DNA of 30,880 nt from JBAQMG01 sp049302575 (GCA_049302575.1 JBAQMG010000119.1:1-30880), one strand, 5' to 3'; positions 8,343 through 15,998 are shown, counted from the first letter of the stretch. Notes: generated from the letters alone by a model not told the origin. Made by a program: numbers and translations.

Positions 8343-9356
8343 TTACTTCCCTTTCAAATACTTCTCCATAGCTCTATCGAATTCGGAGATGTATTCCTTA
8401 TCCTGTTTGACCCTAAACTTCTGATATTCACTTTCTACTTTATCCATTGCATCTGCATGGCTCACCTTACCTGCATCTTTTAAAATCTCCTGACGATTGA
8501 ATTTTAAGAATTCGTCGGTGATATCGAGCCAGTCCTTCATAGACATGATATTTTGATTAAGAGACTGAAATTCAGCGTAATCAATGTACATGGTAACAAT
8601 TCTATTAAGTCTGTCTATTTCATTCTCATTAAGATAGTTTTTAGCTACTGTGACATCACTTTTAATGATTTTTCCTTCCGGGGATGCTTTCCAAGTTGTT
8701 AGACCCATTGTCGGATGTTCGCTATCAGCTCTATTATGAATAATTTCAGCAGCAGTTTTTCCTGTAATGGCAAAGTGCATTTTATTCTGCACAAATGCAT
8801 AAAACTTCTTTGTTTCGTCTGAGTTAGCACTGTAATCACTGCTACATTGTTCAAATACATCGGCAATTTTCTGATAGGCCCTACGCTCTGATGCTCGAAT
8901 TTCACGAATACGTTCAAGAAGCTCGTCAAAATAATCTTTCCCAAATGGTTTGCCATTTTTGAGCATGTCATCATTGAGTACAAACCCTTTTGTGATATAT
9001 TCCTTCAGTGTTTTTGTCGCCCATATTCTAAATTGCGTTGCTTTTTTTGAATTAACACGGTAGCCCACTGCAATAATTGCATCAAGATTATAATATTCAA
9101 TCTGTCGACTAATTTCTCTGCCACCCTCATTTTGAACTGTTTCCAAAACGGAAACAGTTGAGTCCCTTTCAAGTTCACCTTCTTCGTATATATTTTTTAG
9201 GTGTTTTGAAATTGCTGGTGTTTTAACTTCAAATAATTCCCCCATAGCCTTTTGTGTCAGCCAAAAATTTTCTTCTACAAAGTAGACATCTACCTTTACT
9301 TTGCCTTCAGCTGTTTGGTATAAGAGAATTTTATTATGCTGTATAGGATTCTCCAT
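8343..9356 (-). CDS. rhuM: RhuM family protein
   Basis: A 337-residue protein with the standard RhuM order. NKILLYQTAEGKVKVDVYF is followed by ENFWLTQKAMGELFEVKTPAISKHL (a helix-turn-helix-like region, residues 30-55). Next come REISRQIEYYNLDAIIAVGYRVNSKKATQFR and RIWATKTLKEYI, then the long C-terminal domain with KMHFAITGKTAAEII. The protein was named from a Salmonella pathogenicity island, but the family is widespread in defence and mobile regions, and its biochemical role is unsettled (DNA binding and Fic/Doc-like features have been proposed). Length matches the family. The gene is bracketed by near-identical 42-bp direct repeats (7939-7980 and 9459-9500), which also include the MazG-like gene. 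Confidence 0.9.
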   Translation of the reverse strand: MENPIQHNKILLYQTAEGKVKVDVYFVEENFWLTQKAMGELFEVKTPAISKHLKNIYEEGELERDSTVSVLETVQNEGGREISRQIEYYNLDAIIAVGYRVNSKKATQFRIWATKTLKEYITKGFVLNDDMLKNGKPFGKDYFDELLERIREIRASERRAYQKIADVFEQCSSDYSANSDETKKFYAFVQNKMHFAITGKTAAEIIHNRADSEHPTMGLTTWKASPEGKIIKSDVTVAKNYLNENEIDRLNRIVTMYIDYAEFQSLNQNIMSMKDWLDITDEFLKFNRQEILKDAGKVSHADAMDKVESEYQKFRVKQDKEYISEFDRAMEKYLKGK

Positions 9357-9458
9357 TATTTCACCCCATTATAATTGCCTTGCTTACAACCGACTAGCAT
9401 TTACCTAAACACCCACTATTCTAATTTCACCAACTAGGAAAGTAGCAAGAAGTTCATC

Positions 9459-9500
9459 TCAACTGTCGATAACTTCTTTAAGCAATTGTTTATCTTTGAA
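9459..9500. repeat. Direct repeat copy 2, relic of a MazG-like gene 3' end
   Basis: The minus strand reads KDKQLLKEVIDS and a TGA, almost identical to the tail of the MazG-like protein (QDKLLLKEVIDG). No gene body is attached, since the sequence to the right does not continue the homology. It is either a relic of a second gene copy or a target duplication from insertion of the MazG-RhuM segment. Confidence 0.7.
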
Positions 9501-9625
9501 ATTAGACATCGTCCGACTTGCACCTTACTCTTTCGCCGGAATTCCCACTTTTCCTTCCTCGTGTGTCAATTTTTATTAAACATTGTATTCTCGACAAATT
9601 CTACATTTCTATATTCGCAACATTT

Positions 9626-9660
9626 TAAAAAGCCCCTTAGGTAAATTAACCTAAGAAGCT
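9626..9660 (-). terminator. Orphan hairpin with U-run on the minus strand
   Basis: The arms around CTTAGGT (9636-9642) and ACCTAAG (9649-9655) extend to a 12-bp stem with about two mismatches. Read on the minus strand, the stem is followed by CTTTTTAAAAT, so it has the form of a Rho-independent terminator or attenuator. No gene lies upstream of it on that strand within 170 bases, where the plus-strand ABC operon begins. It may end a short minus-strand RNA, act as an attenuator for rhuM, or be left from a lost gene. Confidence 0.5.
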
Positions 9661-9760
9661 TCAATGGGTTTATAAGACGACAATTCAGTCAAATATTGAG
9701 ATCTGTTTATTATCAGAAACTCTAAAAAGGGCTTTTTCCAATTTTTCGTCATGTTCTGAA

Positions 9761-9774
9761 TTGCAAATTTGCAA
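9761..9774. promoter_or_regulatory. 14-bp perfect palindrome upstream of the ABC exporter operon
   Basis: TTGCAAATTTGCAA is a perfect palindrome located 57 bases upstream of the first ATG of the ABC operon. The position suits an operator for a dimeric regulator. No regulator gene is adjacent, so this is only a candidate site. Confidence 0.35.
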
Positions 9775-9831
9775 GCGTAACCAGAAAAAATTAAAATAAG
9801 GTTAGGCTTTAAATAAAATTGTGGAGGTTAA

Positions 9832-10818
9832 ATGAATAATAGCATGAATACCAAAGATACTAACGTAGTCATTTTAGCTAGCAACCTTGTCAAAAGGTAT
9901 GCTGACTTTAGCGCGGTTAAAAGCGTGAACTTTGTCGTCTCCCGAGGAGAGTGTTTTGGTTTACTGGGACCCAACGGAGCTGGAAAAACTTCAATAGTTC
10001 AAATGATCTATGGCTTTTCCCCGGTTAGTTGCGGACAACTCCTAGTCTTCGGACAAAATATAATGGAGAAAGCCAGAATAATTAAAACCAAAATCGGTGT
10101 TGTGGCTCAGGAAGACAACCTCGATCCAGAACTCACAGTTTTGGATAACCTCCTAGTCTATGCCGGATATTTCCGAATGAATAAGAAACTAGCCAAAACG
10201 CGGGCGGAAGAAATCTTGGACTTTATGGATTTGAAAACTAAGTCCACCGCAATTGTAGAACATCTTTCTGGTGGAATGAAACGGCGCTTGACCATCGGAC
10301 GGGCTTTACTTAACCAACCTGAGCTTTTGATTCTGGACGAACCGACAACTGGTTTGGACCCTTATGCCCGTCAGCTAGTTTGGCAACGCTTGCGGAAACT
10401 TAAAGAGGCTGGGACGACCATACTTTTGACAACGCATTATTTAGAAGAAGCCAGGCAACTGTGCGACAGGCTAATCTTCTTACACCATGGTGAAATCCTA
10501 GAAGAAGGCTCTCCGGAAAGTCTAATTGAAAACCATGTCGGAAAAGACGCCTTGGAATTGGGTATTGAATCAGGAAAAGCCGAAGACCTTCTGGGGGACA
10601 ACCAAGAATTGATTAAAGCCCAGTTAACTCTAGCTAATAACCTTATTCTATTTAGTGACCACGGACAAAAATTAGCGGATCTCCTTACTGAAAAGGCATC
10701 AAGCAAGGGAATATCGCTTAATTACCATCGATTAAGATCAACCAATCTGGAAGACGTCTATCTTAAGCTAACAGGCGCTACTCTACAAGAGGACAACGAT
10801 CAGATCGGCGAAGCTTAA
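9832..10818 (+). CDS. ABC transporter ATP-binding protein, NodI/DrrA type
   Basis: A 328-residue cytoplasmic ATPase of an ABC-2 exporter. Walker A is LLGPNGAGKTS (44-54), the signature is LSGGMKRRL (145-153), Walker B is LLILDEPTTGLDP (165-177), and the H-loop is TTHYLEEA. About 100 residues follow the nucleotide-binding domain and form the usual regulatory tail of the NodI/DrrA group. A GTGGAGG ribosome binding site precedes the ATG at 9832 by four to five bases. A permease follows 53 bases downstream, so the two form one operon. Closest relatives by motif export polyketides, lipids or antibiotics. The substrate is unknown. Confidence 0.9.
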   Translation: MNNSMNTKDTNVVILASNLVKRYADFSAVKSVNFVVSRGECFGLLGPNGAGKTSIVQMIYGFSPVSCGQLLVFGQNIMEKARIIKTKIGVVAQEDNLDPELTVLDNLLVYAGYFRMNKKLAKTRAEEILDFMDLKTKSTAIVEHLSGGMKRRLTIGRALLNQPELLILDEPTTGLDPYARQLVWQRLRKLKEAGTTILLTTHYLEEARQLCDRLIFLHHGEILEEGSPESLIENHVGKDALELGIESGKAEDLLGDNQELIKAQLTLANNLILFSDHGQKLADLLTEKASSKGISLNYHRLRSTNLEDVYLKLTGATLQEDNDQIGEA

Positions 10819-10871
10819 TATTATCTGAAAGCTAGTCTTAATTTATTCACCAAGGGAGGACAAACTACTAA

Positions 10872-11687
10872 ATGATCAATCCTAAGCATTCCACTATAAC
10901 TACCAAGGCGCTAAGCATCCTTCCAGACCTTTCCTGGCCTTTAATCTATCGGGTTTTTTACCGTAACCTCAAAGTCTTCGGCAAAACTTGGAAGGCTAAT
11001 ATCATGTTTAATTTCCTAGAACCTATGCTTTATCTCTGGGCTATGGGTTTCGGTTTAGGCGTTTATGTAAATCAAATCAACGGACTATCGTACATAGAGT
11101 TCCTCGGTCCTGGTCTGATTGCCTCTGCGGCTATGTTTTCTACAACCTATGAGATGACTTACGGGAGTTACACGCGCATGGATCAGCAAAAAATCTTTCA
11201 CGGCATGGTCGCAACTCCCCTTAGTATAGACGATGTGATCATCGGCGAGATCCTCTACGGTACTTTTAAAGGCGTACTTTATGGGATAGTCTTCTTGCTG
11301 GTTGTTGCGCTATTTGGTCTAGTAAAATCCCCCTGGGCTCTCTTAATTCCCCTCCCACTGGCTCTAATGGCTATAGCATTTTCTATTCTCTCTCTAATCT
11401 GGACCAGCCTAGCCCCGAACTATGATTCTTTCGGTTATTTTTTTACCCTCTTTATCTCTCCTATGTTTCTATTCGCCGGAATTTTCTTTCCCGTAACCAA
11501 TCTCCCGCAGGGCATACGTTTCCTGCCCTGGCTCACTCCACTTTATCATGCAGTCCAAGTCATCCGCCCTCTCGCAATAGGCCAAGTAAGCTGGTCTATC
11601 GGAGGGGATTTAGTTTGGTTGGCTGTCTTTAGTATTTTGACAATCCTGATTCCTTTAGTCAGGATAAAAAAGCGCTTGCTAAAGTAA
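10872..11687 (+). CDS. ABC-2 type permease, NodJ/DrrB type
   Basis: A 271-residue integral membrane protein with about six transmembrane helices. After a cytoplasmic N-terminus with VFYRNLKVFGKTWKANIMFN it has the ABC-2 core. EFLGPGLIASAAMFSTTYE leads into the coupling region, and FTLFISPMFLFAGIFFPV is the conserved motif near the fourth and fifth helices. It should pair with the ATPase at 9832-10818 as a homodimeric exporter. The ATG at 10872 follows GGGAGGAC about eight bases upstream. Downstream sequence quickly becomes repeat and transposase debris, so no third operon member is present. Confidence 0.9.
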   Translation: MINPKHSTITTKALSILPDLSWPLIYRVFYRNLKVFGKTWKANIMFNFLEPMLYLWAMGFGLGVYVNQINGLSYIEFLGPGLIASAAMFSTTYEMTYGSYTRMDQQKIFHGMVATPLSIDDVIIGEILYGTFKGVLYGIVFLLVVALFGLVKSPWALLIPLPLALMAIAFSILSLIWTSLAPNYDSFGYFFTLFISPMFLFAGIFFPVTNLPQGIRFLPWLTPLYHAVQVIRPLAIGQVSWSIGGDLVWLAVFSILTILIPLVRIKKRLLK

Positions 11688-11700
11688 AGTTCCCTACGTT

Positions 11701-11733
11701 ATACCCGCGACGTTTACCACTGCCGGTTAAAAA
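11701..11733. repeat. 33-bp repeat, copy 1
   Basis: A 33-base element beginning ATACCCGCGACG and ending CCGGTTAAAAA occurs here and, without mismatch, at 14934-14966. Here it lies just downstream of the transposase scrap and may be one end of the mobile unit. The other copy has no transposase beside it. Confidence 0.7.
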
Positions 11734-11744
11734 TCTGTCCAATT

Positions 11745-11850
11745 CTACTTGCAGTGATGTCCATAAACACTCGCTATTTCCTTGTAGGTCATACCTATTA
11801 TATTAACCGCATTTCGAATGTTCTCTAATATGCCTCCAATAACTAAAGAA
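11745..11850 (-). pseudogene. C-terminal scrap of a REP-associated (IS200-like) transposase
   Basis: The minus strand reads LVIGGILENIRNAVNIIGM, then TYKEIASVYGHHCK and a stop. The TYKEIASVYG segment looks like the helix-turn-helix tail found at the C-terminus of Y1 transposases related to REP elements. Only about 35 residues remain and the catalytic HUH and Tyr motifs are absent. The nearby GGGACGG palindrome and the 33-bp repeat support a mobile-element origin. The family assignment is tentative. Confidence 0.4.
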
Positions 11851-11858
11851 TCTATCCC

Positions 11859-11922
11859 GAGACAGAGCGAGACAAAGGGACGGTTCTCCTGTCTCTCCCG
11901 TCCCTTCTGCCTTCCGTCTCGC
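11859..11922. repeat. REP-like imperfect palindrome
   Basis: AAAGGGACGG (11874-11883) and CCGTCCCTT (11898-11906) form the inner stem, with GAGAC at the left edge and CGTCTC at the right edge. GAGACAAAGGGACGG-type palindromes recur in Firmicutes genomes next to Y1 transposases. Here the element separates the transposase scrap from the 3' end of the DUF2680 gene. Confidence 0.55.
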
Positions 11923-11934
11923 CCTACCCTCTGT

Positions 11935-12426
11935 CTAGTTGTTGTTCAAACCACTCCCCCTGGCCATTCCTCCACCAAATCCGCCACCATTATGTTGGCC
12001 CGCACCTCTACCCATTCCTTGTCCCTGTCCCATTCCCTGCCCAAAACCCATGCCCTTCTTTTGGCCTATTCCTGCACTGCCTGTTCCGTCGCAGGTTGCT
12101 TGAATAGCCTCCATCGATTGATAAATCGCATCCGCTTGTGCCTGAGTTAAATTACCCTCAGTAACTCTTTGATCCAGAATAGCTTTTCTCTGCTTGAGAT
12201 TTTCAGCTTTGAACTCATCTAACTTTCCAGCTTCTTGGGCAATGGTTCCATAGGTTTTACCTGCTGCTCGTTCTGCCGCAACTTGTTCGACTGATTGTCC
12301 GGTCAACCCGGCAACAATACCCGCCGGTGTCGTTGCACCTGTAGCATAGGAAGCACCTGCTACTCCTACTACCCCTAAAATTCCGACGATTGTGGCAGCT
12401 GCAATGAGTTTCTTGAAACTTTTCAT
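11935..12426 (-). CDS. Secreted DUF2680 protein with Gly-rich tail
   Basis: The mature frame encodes 163 residues. A signal peptide (MKSFKKLIAAATIVGILGVV to about ASYA) is followed by a DUF2680-like domain, GLTGQSVEQVAAERAAGKTYG to QAQADAIYQSME, made of short helices. The last 50 residues are a low-complexity Gly/Gln/Met/Asn tail. I chose the ATG at 12426 because AAAGGAG lies ten bases upstream and the signal peptide begins there. The frame stays open to 12462. The function of DUF2680 is unknown. A short copy of this gene's 3' end sits at 15102-15131. The 3' end here abuts the REP-like palindrome. Confidence 0.85.
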   Translation of the reverse strand: MKSFKKLIAAATIVGILGVVGVAGASYATGATTPAGIVAGLTGQSVEQVAAERAAGKTYGTIAQEAGKLDEFKAENLKQRKAILDQRVTEGNLTQAQADAIYQSMEAIQATCDGTGSAGIGQKKGMGFGQGMGQGQGMGRGAGQHNGGGFGGGMARGSGLNNN

Positions 12427-12597
12427 AAGATACACGCTCCTTTTCGTTTTAGGTTGTTTCAACCTTACGGCTTCATATTAGTGAAAAATTGTGGCAAATG
12501 TTTGACAAAAGTTCGAAACAACTATGTCATTTTGATACCAGCCATTATTTTGCTGGTTCAACGACACAATATAACCTTCAGCGCTATAATTGTTTCT

Positions 12598-14250
12598 TTA
12601 CTTAAGAAAATGCCTATTGAAATCTTCATGAGCTAGGGGTTTACCGTAAAAATAACCCTGTATCAAGTCACAATTTAGTTCTTTTAAAACACTTAATTGT
12701 TCGACTGTCTCGACGCCTTCCGCAATAACTTCATAATTAAATGCTTTTCCCATAGCAATAATAATTCCAATGAGTAACCGTTGTTTCTCATTAGAGGTAA
12801 AACCATTCACAAAACTTCGATCTATTTTTATGCTGTCCAAAGGTAACTTTTGTAGATAAGAAAGGGAAGAATACCCCGTTCCAAAATCGTCTAGGGATAT
12901 GCCTATCCCCATACTCTTTAAAGTTAACAAATTCTCTATTACATTTTCAAATTCATTAATTATAGCACTTTCAGTGATTTCCAAATGGAGGAACCTTGGT
13001 TCTAAGCCACTCTCATTTAAAGCACATTGTACAACTTTTACAAAATCGTCTGATCTAAGTTGGACAGTGGAGATGTTAACTGCTATAGTTATTGTTTGTT
13101 TTCCTTCGGTTTGCCATTGTTTTACCTGCTTACAGGCCGTATTTAAAACCCACTCACCAATCGGTATTATAAGTCCTGTTTCTTCAGCAATCGGTATAAA
13201 CTCGGTAGGGTCAACAAGGCCCAGCTCATTGTTGTTCCATCGAAGCAGGGCTTCAGCACCAACAACTTTTCCAGTAATTAATCTAACCTGTGGCTGATAG
13301 TGTAGCAATAAATTATCTTTAGCTAGTCTAAGATCGCTCTTCAAGCTTTGCTCAATTAACATCTTCCGATTTAACAAAGTGTTCATTTCAGGGATAAAAA
13401 ACCAGTACGAATTTTTCTGTTCTTTTGCTTTATATAGAGCAGAATCGGCATGCTTAGTAAGATCATCAATGTTTTTGCCATCGTCCGGATAAATTGAAAT
13501 ACCAACACTCACAGTGGAATTGATTTCAGTATCTTGAATTAAAAAGGGCTCTTGAAAAGAAAATATAATCCTATTGGCAACAGTCACCACTTCCTCAAGC
13601 TGATTTAAATTATCTAAAATGATGGTAAATTCATCCCCACCCCAACGACATAGGGTATCAGCCTCCCGTATAGATCCTGAAAGTCTTTCCGCGACCCCTT
13701 TAATTAATAAGTCCCCACAATAATGTCCCATGGTATCATTAATGTTTTTTAAACGATCAAGGTCAACGAACATTAGTGCTACTTTATTTTTCTTTCGATT
13801 GGCACGTGCTATTGCTGTAAATAAGCGATCCTCAAAGAGTCTTCTATTGGGCAGCCCAGTCAATTGGTCATGATGAGCATTATATTCCATTGCATCATAG
13901 GCATTTTCTAATTTAATTTGTTGCTTACGGAGTTTATCCGTTAAATATCCTAACCCTAATGAAATTAACAATACAGTAACTGAAAGAGCACCAACAATCA
14001 CAAAATTATTAGTATCAAATGTTTCATCCATTAAATATTCTTTGAATTCCCAGGCTGTATGTATGAAGGTTCCAATTAAAGATACTATTATTGCGCCCCT
14101 ATATCCTTTGGTAAAAGCTAAATAACAAGCTGGTACTGCATATAAAATCCATATCCATTCGCACCTGCCATCTGGTGTATCTAAAATTATTGGCAGAAAA
14201 AAAATTAAAATAATCCCAAGAATTTTAGTATGTCTAACCGATAACATCAT
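12598..14250 (-). CDS. Membrane-bound diguanylate cyclase / phosphodiesterase (GGDEF-EAL)
   Basis: The protein has 550 residues. Three to four transmembrane helices at the N-terminus (to about residue 105) form a MASE-like sensor. The GGDEF domain follows, with HHDQLTGLPNRR, an intact GGDEF active site (about 204-208) and an RxxD product-inhibition site (READ) five residues before it. The EAL domain has EALLRW (333-338), EITES, DDFGTGYSSL, KIDRSFV and EGVE, so its metal and catalytic residues are complete. Both synthesis and hydrolysis of cyclic di-GMP are therefore possible. I chose the ATG at 14250, with GGAAGGG upstream, over a TTG at 14265. A c-di-GMP riboswitch lies at the right edge of the window. 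A decayed paralogue of the sensor domain is at 16191-16475. Confidence 0.93.
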   Translation of the reverse strand: MMLSVRHTKILGIILIFFLPIILDTPDGRCEWIWILYAVPACYLAFTKGYRGAIIVSLIGTFIHTAWEFKEYLMDETFDTNNFVIVGALSVTVLLISLGLGYLTDKLRKQQIKLENAYDAMEYNAHHDQLTGLPNRRLFEDRLFTAIARANRKKNKVALMFVDLDRLKNINDTMGHYCGDLLIKGVAERLSGSIREADTLCRWGGDEFTIILDNLNQLEEVVTVANRIIFSFQEPFLIQDTEINSTVSVGISIYPDDGKNIDDLTKHADSALYKAKEQKNSYWFFIPEMNTLLNRKMLIEQSLKSDLRLAKDNLLLHYQPQVRLITGKVVGAEALLRWNNNELGLVDPTEFIPIAEETGLIIPIGEWVLNTACKQVKQWQTEGKQTITIAVNISTVQLRSDDFVKVVQCALNESGLEPRFLHLEITESAIINEFENVIENLLTLKSMGIGISLDDFGTGYSSLSYLQKLPLDSIKIDRSFVNGFTSNEKQRLLIGIIIAMGKAFNYEVIAEGVETVEQLSVLKELNCDLIQGYFYGKPLAHEDFNRHFLK

Positions 14251-14572
14251 AAATAACCCTTCCAATACGCACAGAATAGCTTAATTTCAATCCCTCGAAA
14301 CATAGGATATATTGTTATTATACCACGATAACTATGTTAAATTGAATATTACCCCTTTACCAATGTCCATCTTGCCTCTGAGAGGTACTTTCATATAAAC
14401 CCTCTCTCATAATGTCGATGACCCATGCGATCTGGCTGTGCACATTCAAAATGAAGTTCCCAAAATCCACTGCCACCAGAAAGCCATCAGTTTGATGGTT
14501 CCGCTAATATACTCTTAGATGCTTTTTCTCAGAATAGTTTTCCATTGTGTAGCGGACGTACCACGGCACACC
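14251..14572. other. Intergenic stretch without a supported gene
   Basis: I see no gene here. A weak minus-strand frame (about 14385-14500, GFWELHFECAQPDRMGHRH) is open for some 35 codons, and I cannot place it. At 14527-14553 lies one copy of a short degenerate repeat (CAGAATAGTTTTCCATT.TGT) whose partner is near 14976-15001. Confidence 0.4.
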
Positions 14573-14602
14573 TTACGCCTCTAAGGGGAATGGCTAAGAA
14601 AT
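14573..14602 (+). pseudogene. Relic of the ctc (L25) 3' end
   Basis: TTACGCCTCTAAGGGGAATGG and the bases that follow match the end of the ctc gene at 19703-19732 with only a few differences. It is followed, at about the same distance, by the same terminator palindrome. The gene body is missing. Confidence 0.6.
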
Positions 14603-14621
14603 AATCATTAGTATCCCTTAG

Positions 14622-14676
14622 TCATAATAAAAAGAGCAGTATAACCCTTTAGGTTGTAATGCTCTTTTTATTATGA
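14622..14676. terminator. Palindromic terminator, copy 1
   Basis: The arms TCATAATAAAAAGAGC (14622-14637) and GCTCTTTTTATTATGA (14661-14676) are perfectly complementary, with a partly paired ACAACC/GGTTGT region inside. The U-run on each strand makes it a candidate bidirectional terminator. It is nearly identical to the hairpin at 19801-19859. The T-A pair at 14625/14673 is replaced there by C-G, a compensatory change. Confidence 0.75.
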
Positions 14677-14707
14677 TGATAATTTGGGAAATCAAGGATA
14701 TGCCTCA

Positions 14708-14860
14708 TTACACGGTTTGAAGCTTATCCTTAACCCCTTGAAGTTTTGTACAATCCGGGCACCCTTTACGATCCCCTCCCTCTTTACACGTTTTCAGACA
14801 GTTATCAATCGAATTTAAAATAACTTGGATTTCCTCTGATGTTAAATTAATTTTACCCAT
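14708..14860 (-). CDS. Small cysteine-rich protein, 50 residues
   Basis: An ATG at 14860 with an AGGGGG ribosome binding site seven bases upstream opens a 50-codon frame: MGKINLTSEEIQVILNSIDN, then CLKTCKEGGDRKGCPDCTKL and a short tail. Four Cys residues in the pattern C-x3-C-x8-C-x2-C could bind a metal or an iron-sulfur cluster or form disulfides. The first half is predicted helical. I do not recognise a family. The strong ribosome binding site and the Cys spacing argue for a real gene. It ends 32 bases before the palindromic terminator at 14622-14676, which could end its transcript. Confidence 0.65.
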   Translation of the reverse strand: MGKINLTSEEIQVILNSIDNCLKTCKEGGDRKGCPDCTKLQGVKDKLQTV

Positions 14861-14933
14861 CTTTAAACCCCCTATAATATCATTTGATCATAAAATAATG
14901 TTCCCCAATTTAGCCTGAAACATGTCTTCGCTA

Positions 14934-14966
14934 ATACCCGCGACGTTTACCACTGCCGGTTAAAAA
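14934..14966. repeat. 33-bp repeat, copy 2
   Basis: Identical to 11701-11733. It lies upstream of the Cys-rich gene, with no transposase remnant in reach. Confidence 0.7.
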
Positions 14967-15101
14967 GGTACACTATTTTCAGAATAGTTTCCCATTATGT
15001 GGGGAACCACCCAACATATTTATTCTCTTAATTTGGAGATTTTCCTGCTTTCATAGGGAAAACCATCCTCGTTTTCCAGCTGAAAATACGTTTGAATGGT
15101 T

Positions 15102-15131
15102 CTAATGTTTGTTCAAACCACTCCCCCTGCC
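15102..15131 (-). pseudogene. Relic of a DUF2680 gene 3' end
   Basis: The minus strand reads GRGSGLNKH and a TAG, matching the final residues of the DUF2680 protein at 11935 (ARGSGLNNN). Some 20 bases around GTTCAAACCACTCCCCCTG are identical in the two places. No gene body is attached. The rest of the 14861-15164 intergenic region holds only the 33-bp repeat and one copy of the CAGAATAGTTT repeat. Confidence 0.5.
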
Positions 15132-15164
15132 CCAATGAAGTGTTTGAAAATCCAGCCCATAGTG

Positions 15165-15998
15165 TTATGGATGGAGACTTTCAATTTCATTAGCATTTCT
15201 GACAATCTCTACATATCTTAATAGCTCTTCCTCGAGGTATTCCCCAACAAGAGAAACCAGCTCTGATATATTTTCTCCGTTTGTGTGATAACTTGTGAAG
15301 CAATCATAGTATCGTTTACGATCACCGAATTTAATGTTGATTGGAGGACAACCCTCCTTTATCAGCTCAAGATTTAAAAGCAAGCGGCCAGTTCTGCCGT
15401 TACCGTCAATAAATGGGTGTATGGCTTCAAATTCCAAATGGAATTGTGACACACGTTCAACCACATGAAGTAAGGAGATTTCCTGGTATTTAAAAATAAG
15501 CTGTTCCATTCGCACAGGCACAAGATAGGGCTGTGGCGGGGTATGAATAGCTCCCATTATAGTTACTGGCACACGTCTGTATACCCCTCTATCCTCACGC
15601 TTGTCCATCAGAACCAAACTGTGAATGTCTTTGATAACCTTTTCGGACAGTGGAACTTTTTGCTGTACTAATTCCTCAACATAGAGATATGCCTCCTTAT
15701 GGCCTATTGCCTCTAAATGATATTTCAGTGGCTTTTTATCGATGGTTATTCCCTCTTTGATGATTAAGGCGGTTTCCTGCAGAGTAAGGGTATTGCCTTC
15801 TATAGCATTGGAGTTATACGTAAAATTGATCATAAATTCTTCTCTAAATCTTAATAGCTCACCCTCGCTAAGCGGTCTGTATGAATTTAACTCGCGTAAA
15901 AGTTCTTCAATTCTATTAAAAGCAACTATTTTACATACCACCTTTTCATCCGTTGATTCCTGCACAGGCACTTTTTGTCTATCGCTAAATTTTATCAC
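15165..15998 (-). CDS. Fic-family protein (putative AMP transferase)
   Basis: A 277-residue Fic protein. The catalytic motif HPFIDGNGRTGR (194-205) is complete, including the His and the phosphate-binding loop. The inhibitory helix motif SNAIEGN (63-69, [S/T]xxxE[G/N]) lies N-terminal to the Fic core, as in class II self-inhibited enzymes. PVTIMGAIHTPPQPYLV is the flap region. Fic enzymes usually transfer AMP from ATP onto Ser, Thr or Tyr of target proteins. The start is a GTG at 15998 with a weak ribosome binding site, and a stop lies just upstream in frame. No antitoxin-like partner is adjacent, which fits intramolecular inhibition. The target is unknown. Confidence 0.9.
   Translation of the reverse strand: MIKFSDRQKVPVQESTDEKVVCKIVAFNRIEELLRELNSYRPLSEGELLRFREEFMINFTYNSNAIEGNTLTLQETALIIKEGITIDKKPLKYHLEAIGHKEAYLYVEELVQQKVPLSEKVIKDIHSLVLMDKREDRGVYRRVPVTIMGAIHTPPQPYLVPVRMEQLIFKYQEISLLHVVERVSQFHLEFEAIHPFIDGNGRTGRLLLNLELIKEGCPPINIKFGDRKRYYDCFTSYHTNGENISELVSLVGEYLEEELLRYVEIVRNANEIESLHP

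Noticed and set aside
11818..12150. Plus-strand open frame, Ser/Pro-rich
   Set aside because: It mirrors the Gly-rich tail of the DUF2680 gene and the REP-like palindrome.
12899..13297. Plus-strand open frame of 132 codons
   Set aside because: It is antisense to the EAL domain and has no independent support.
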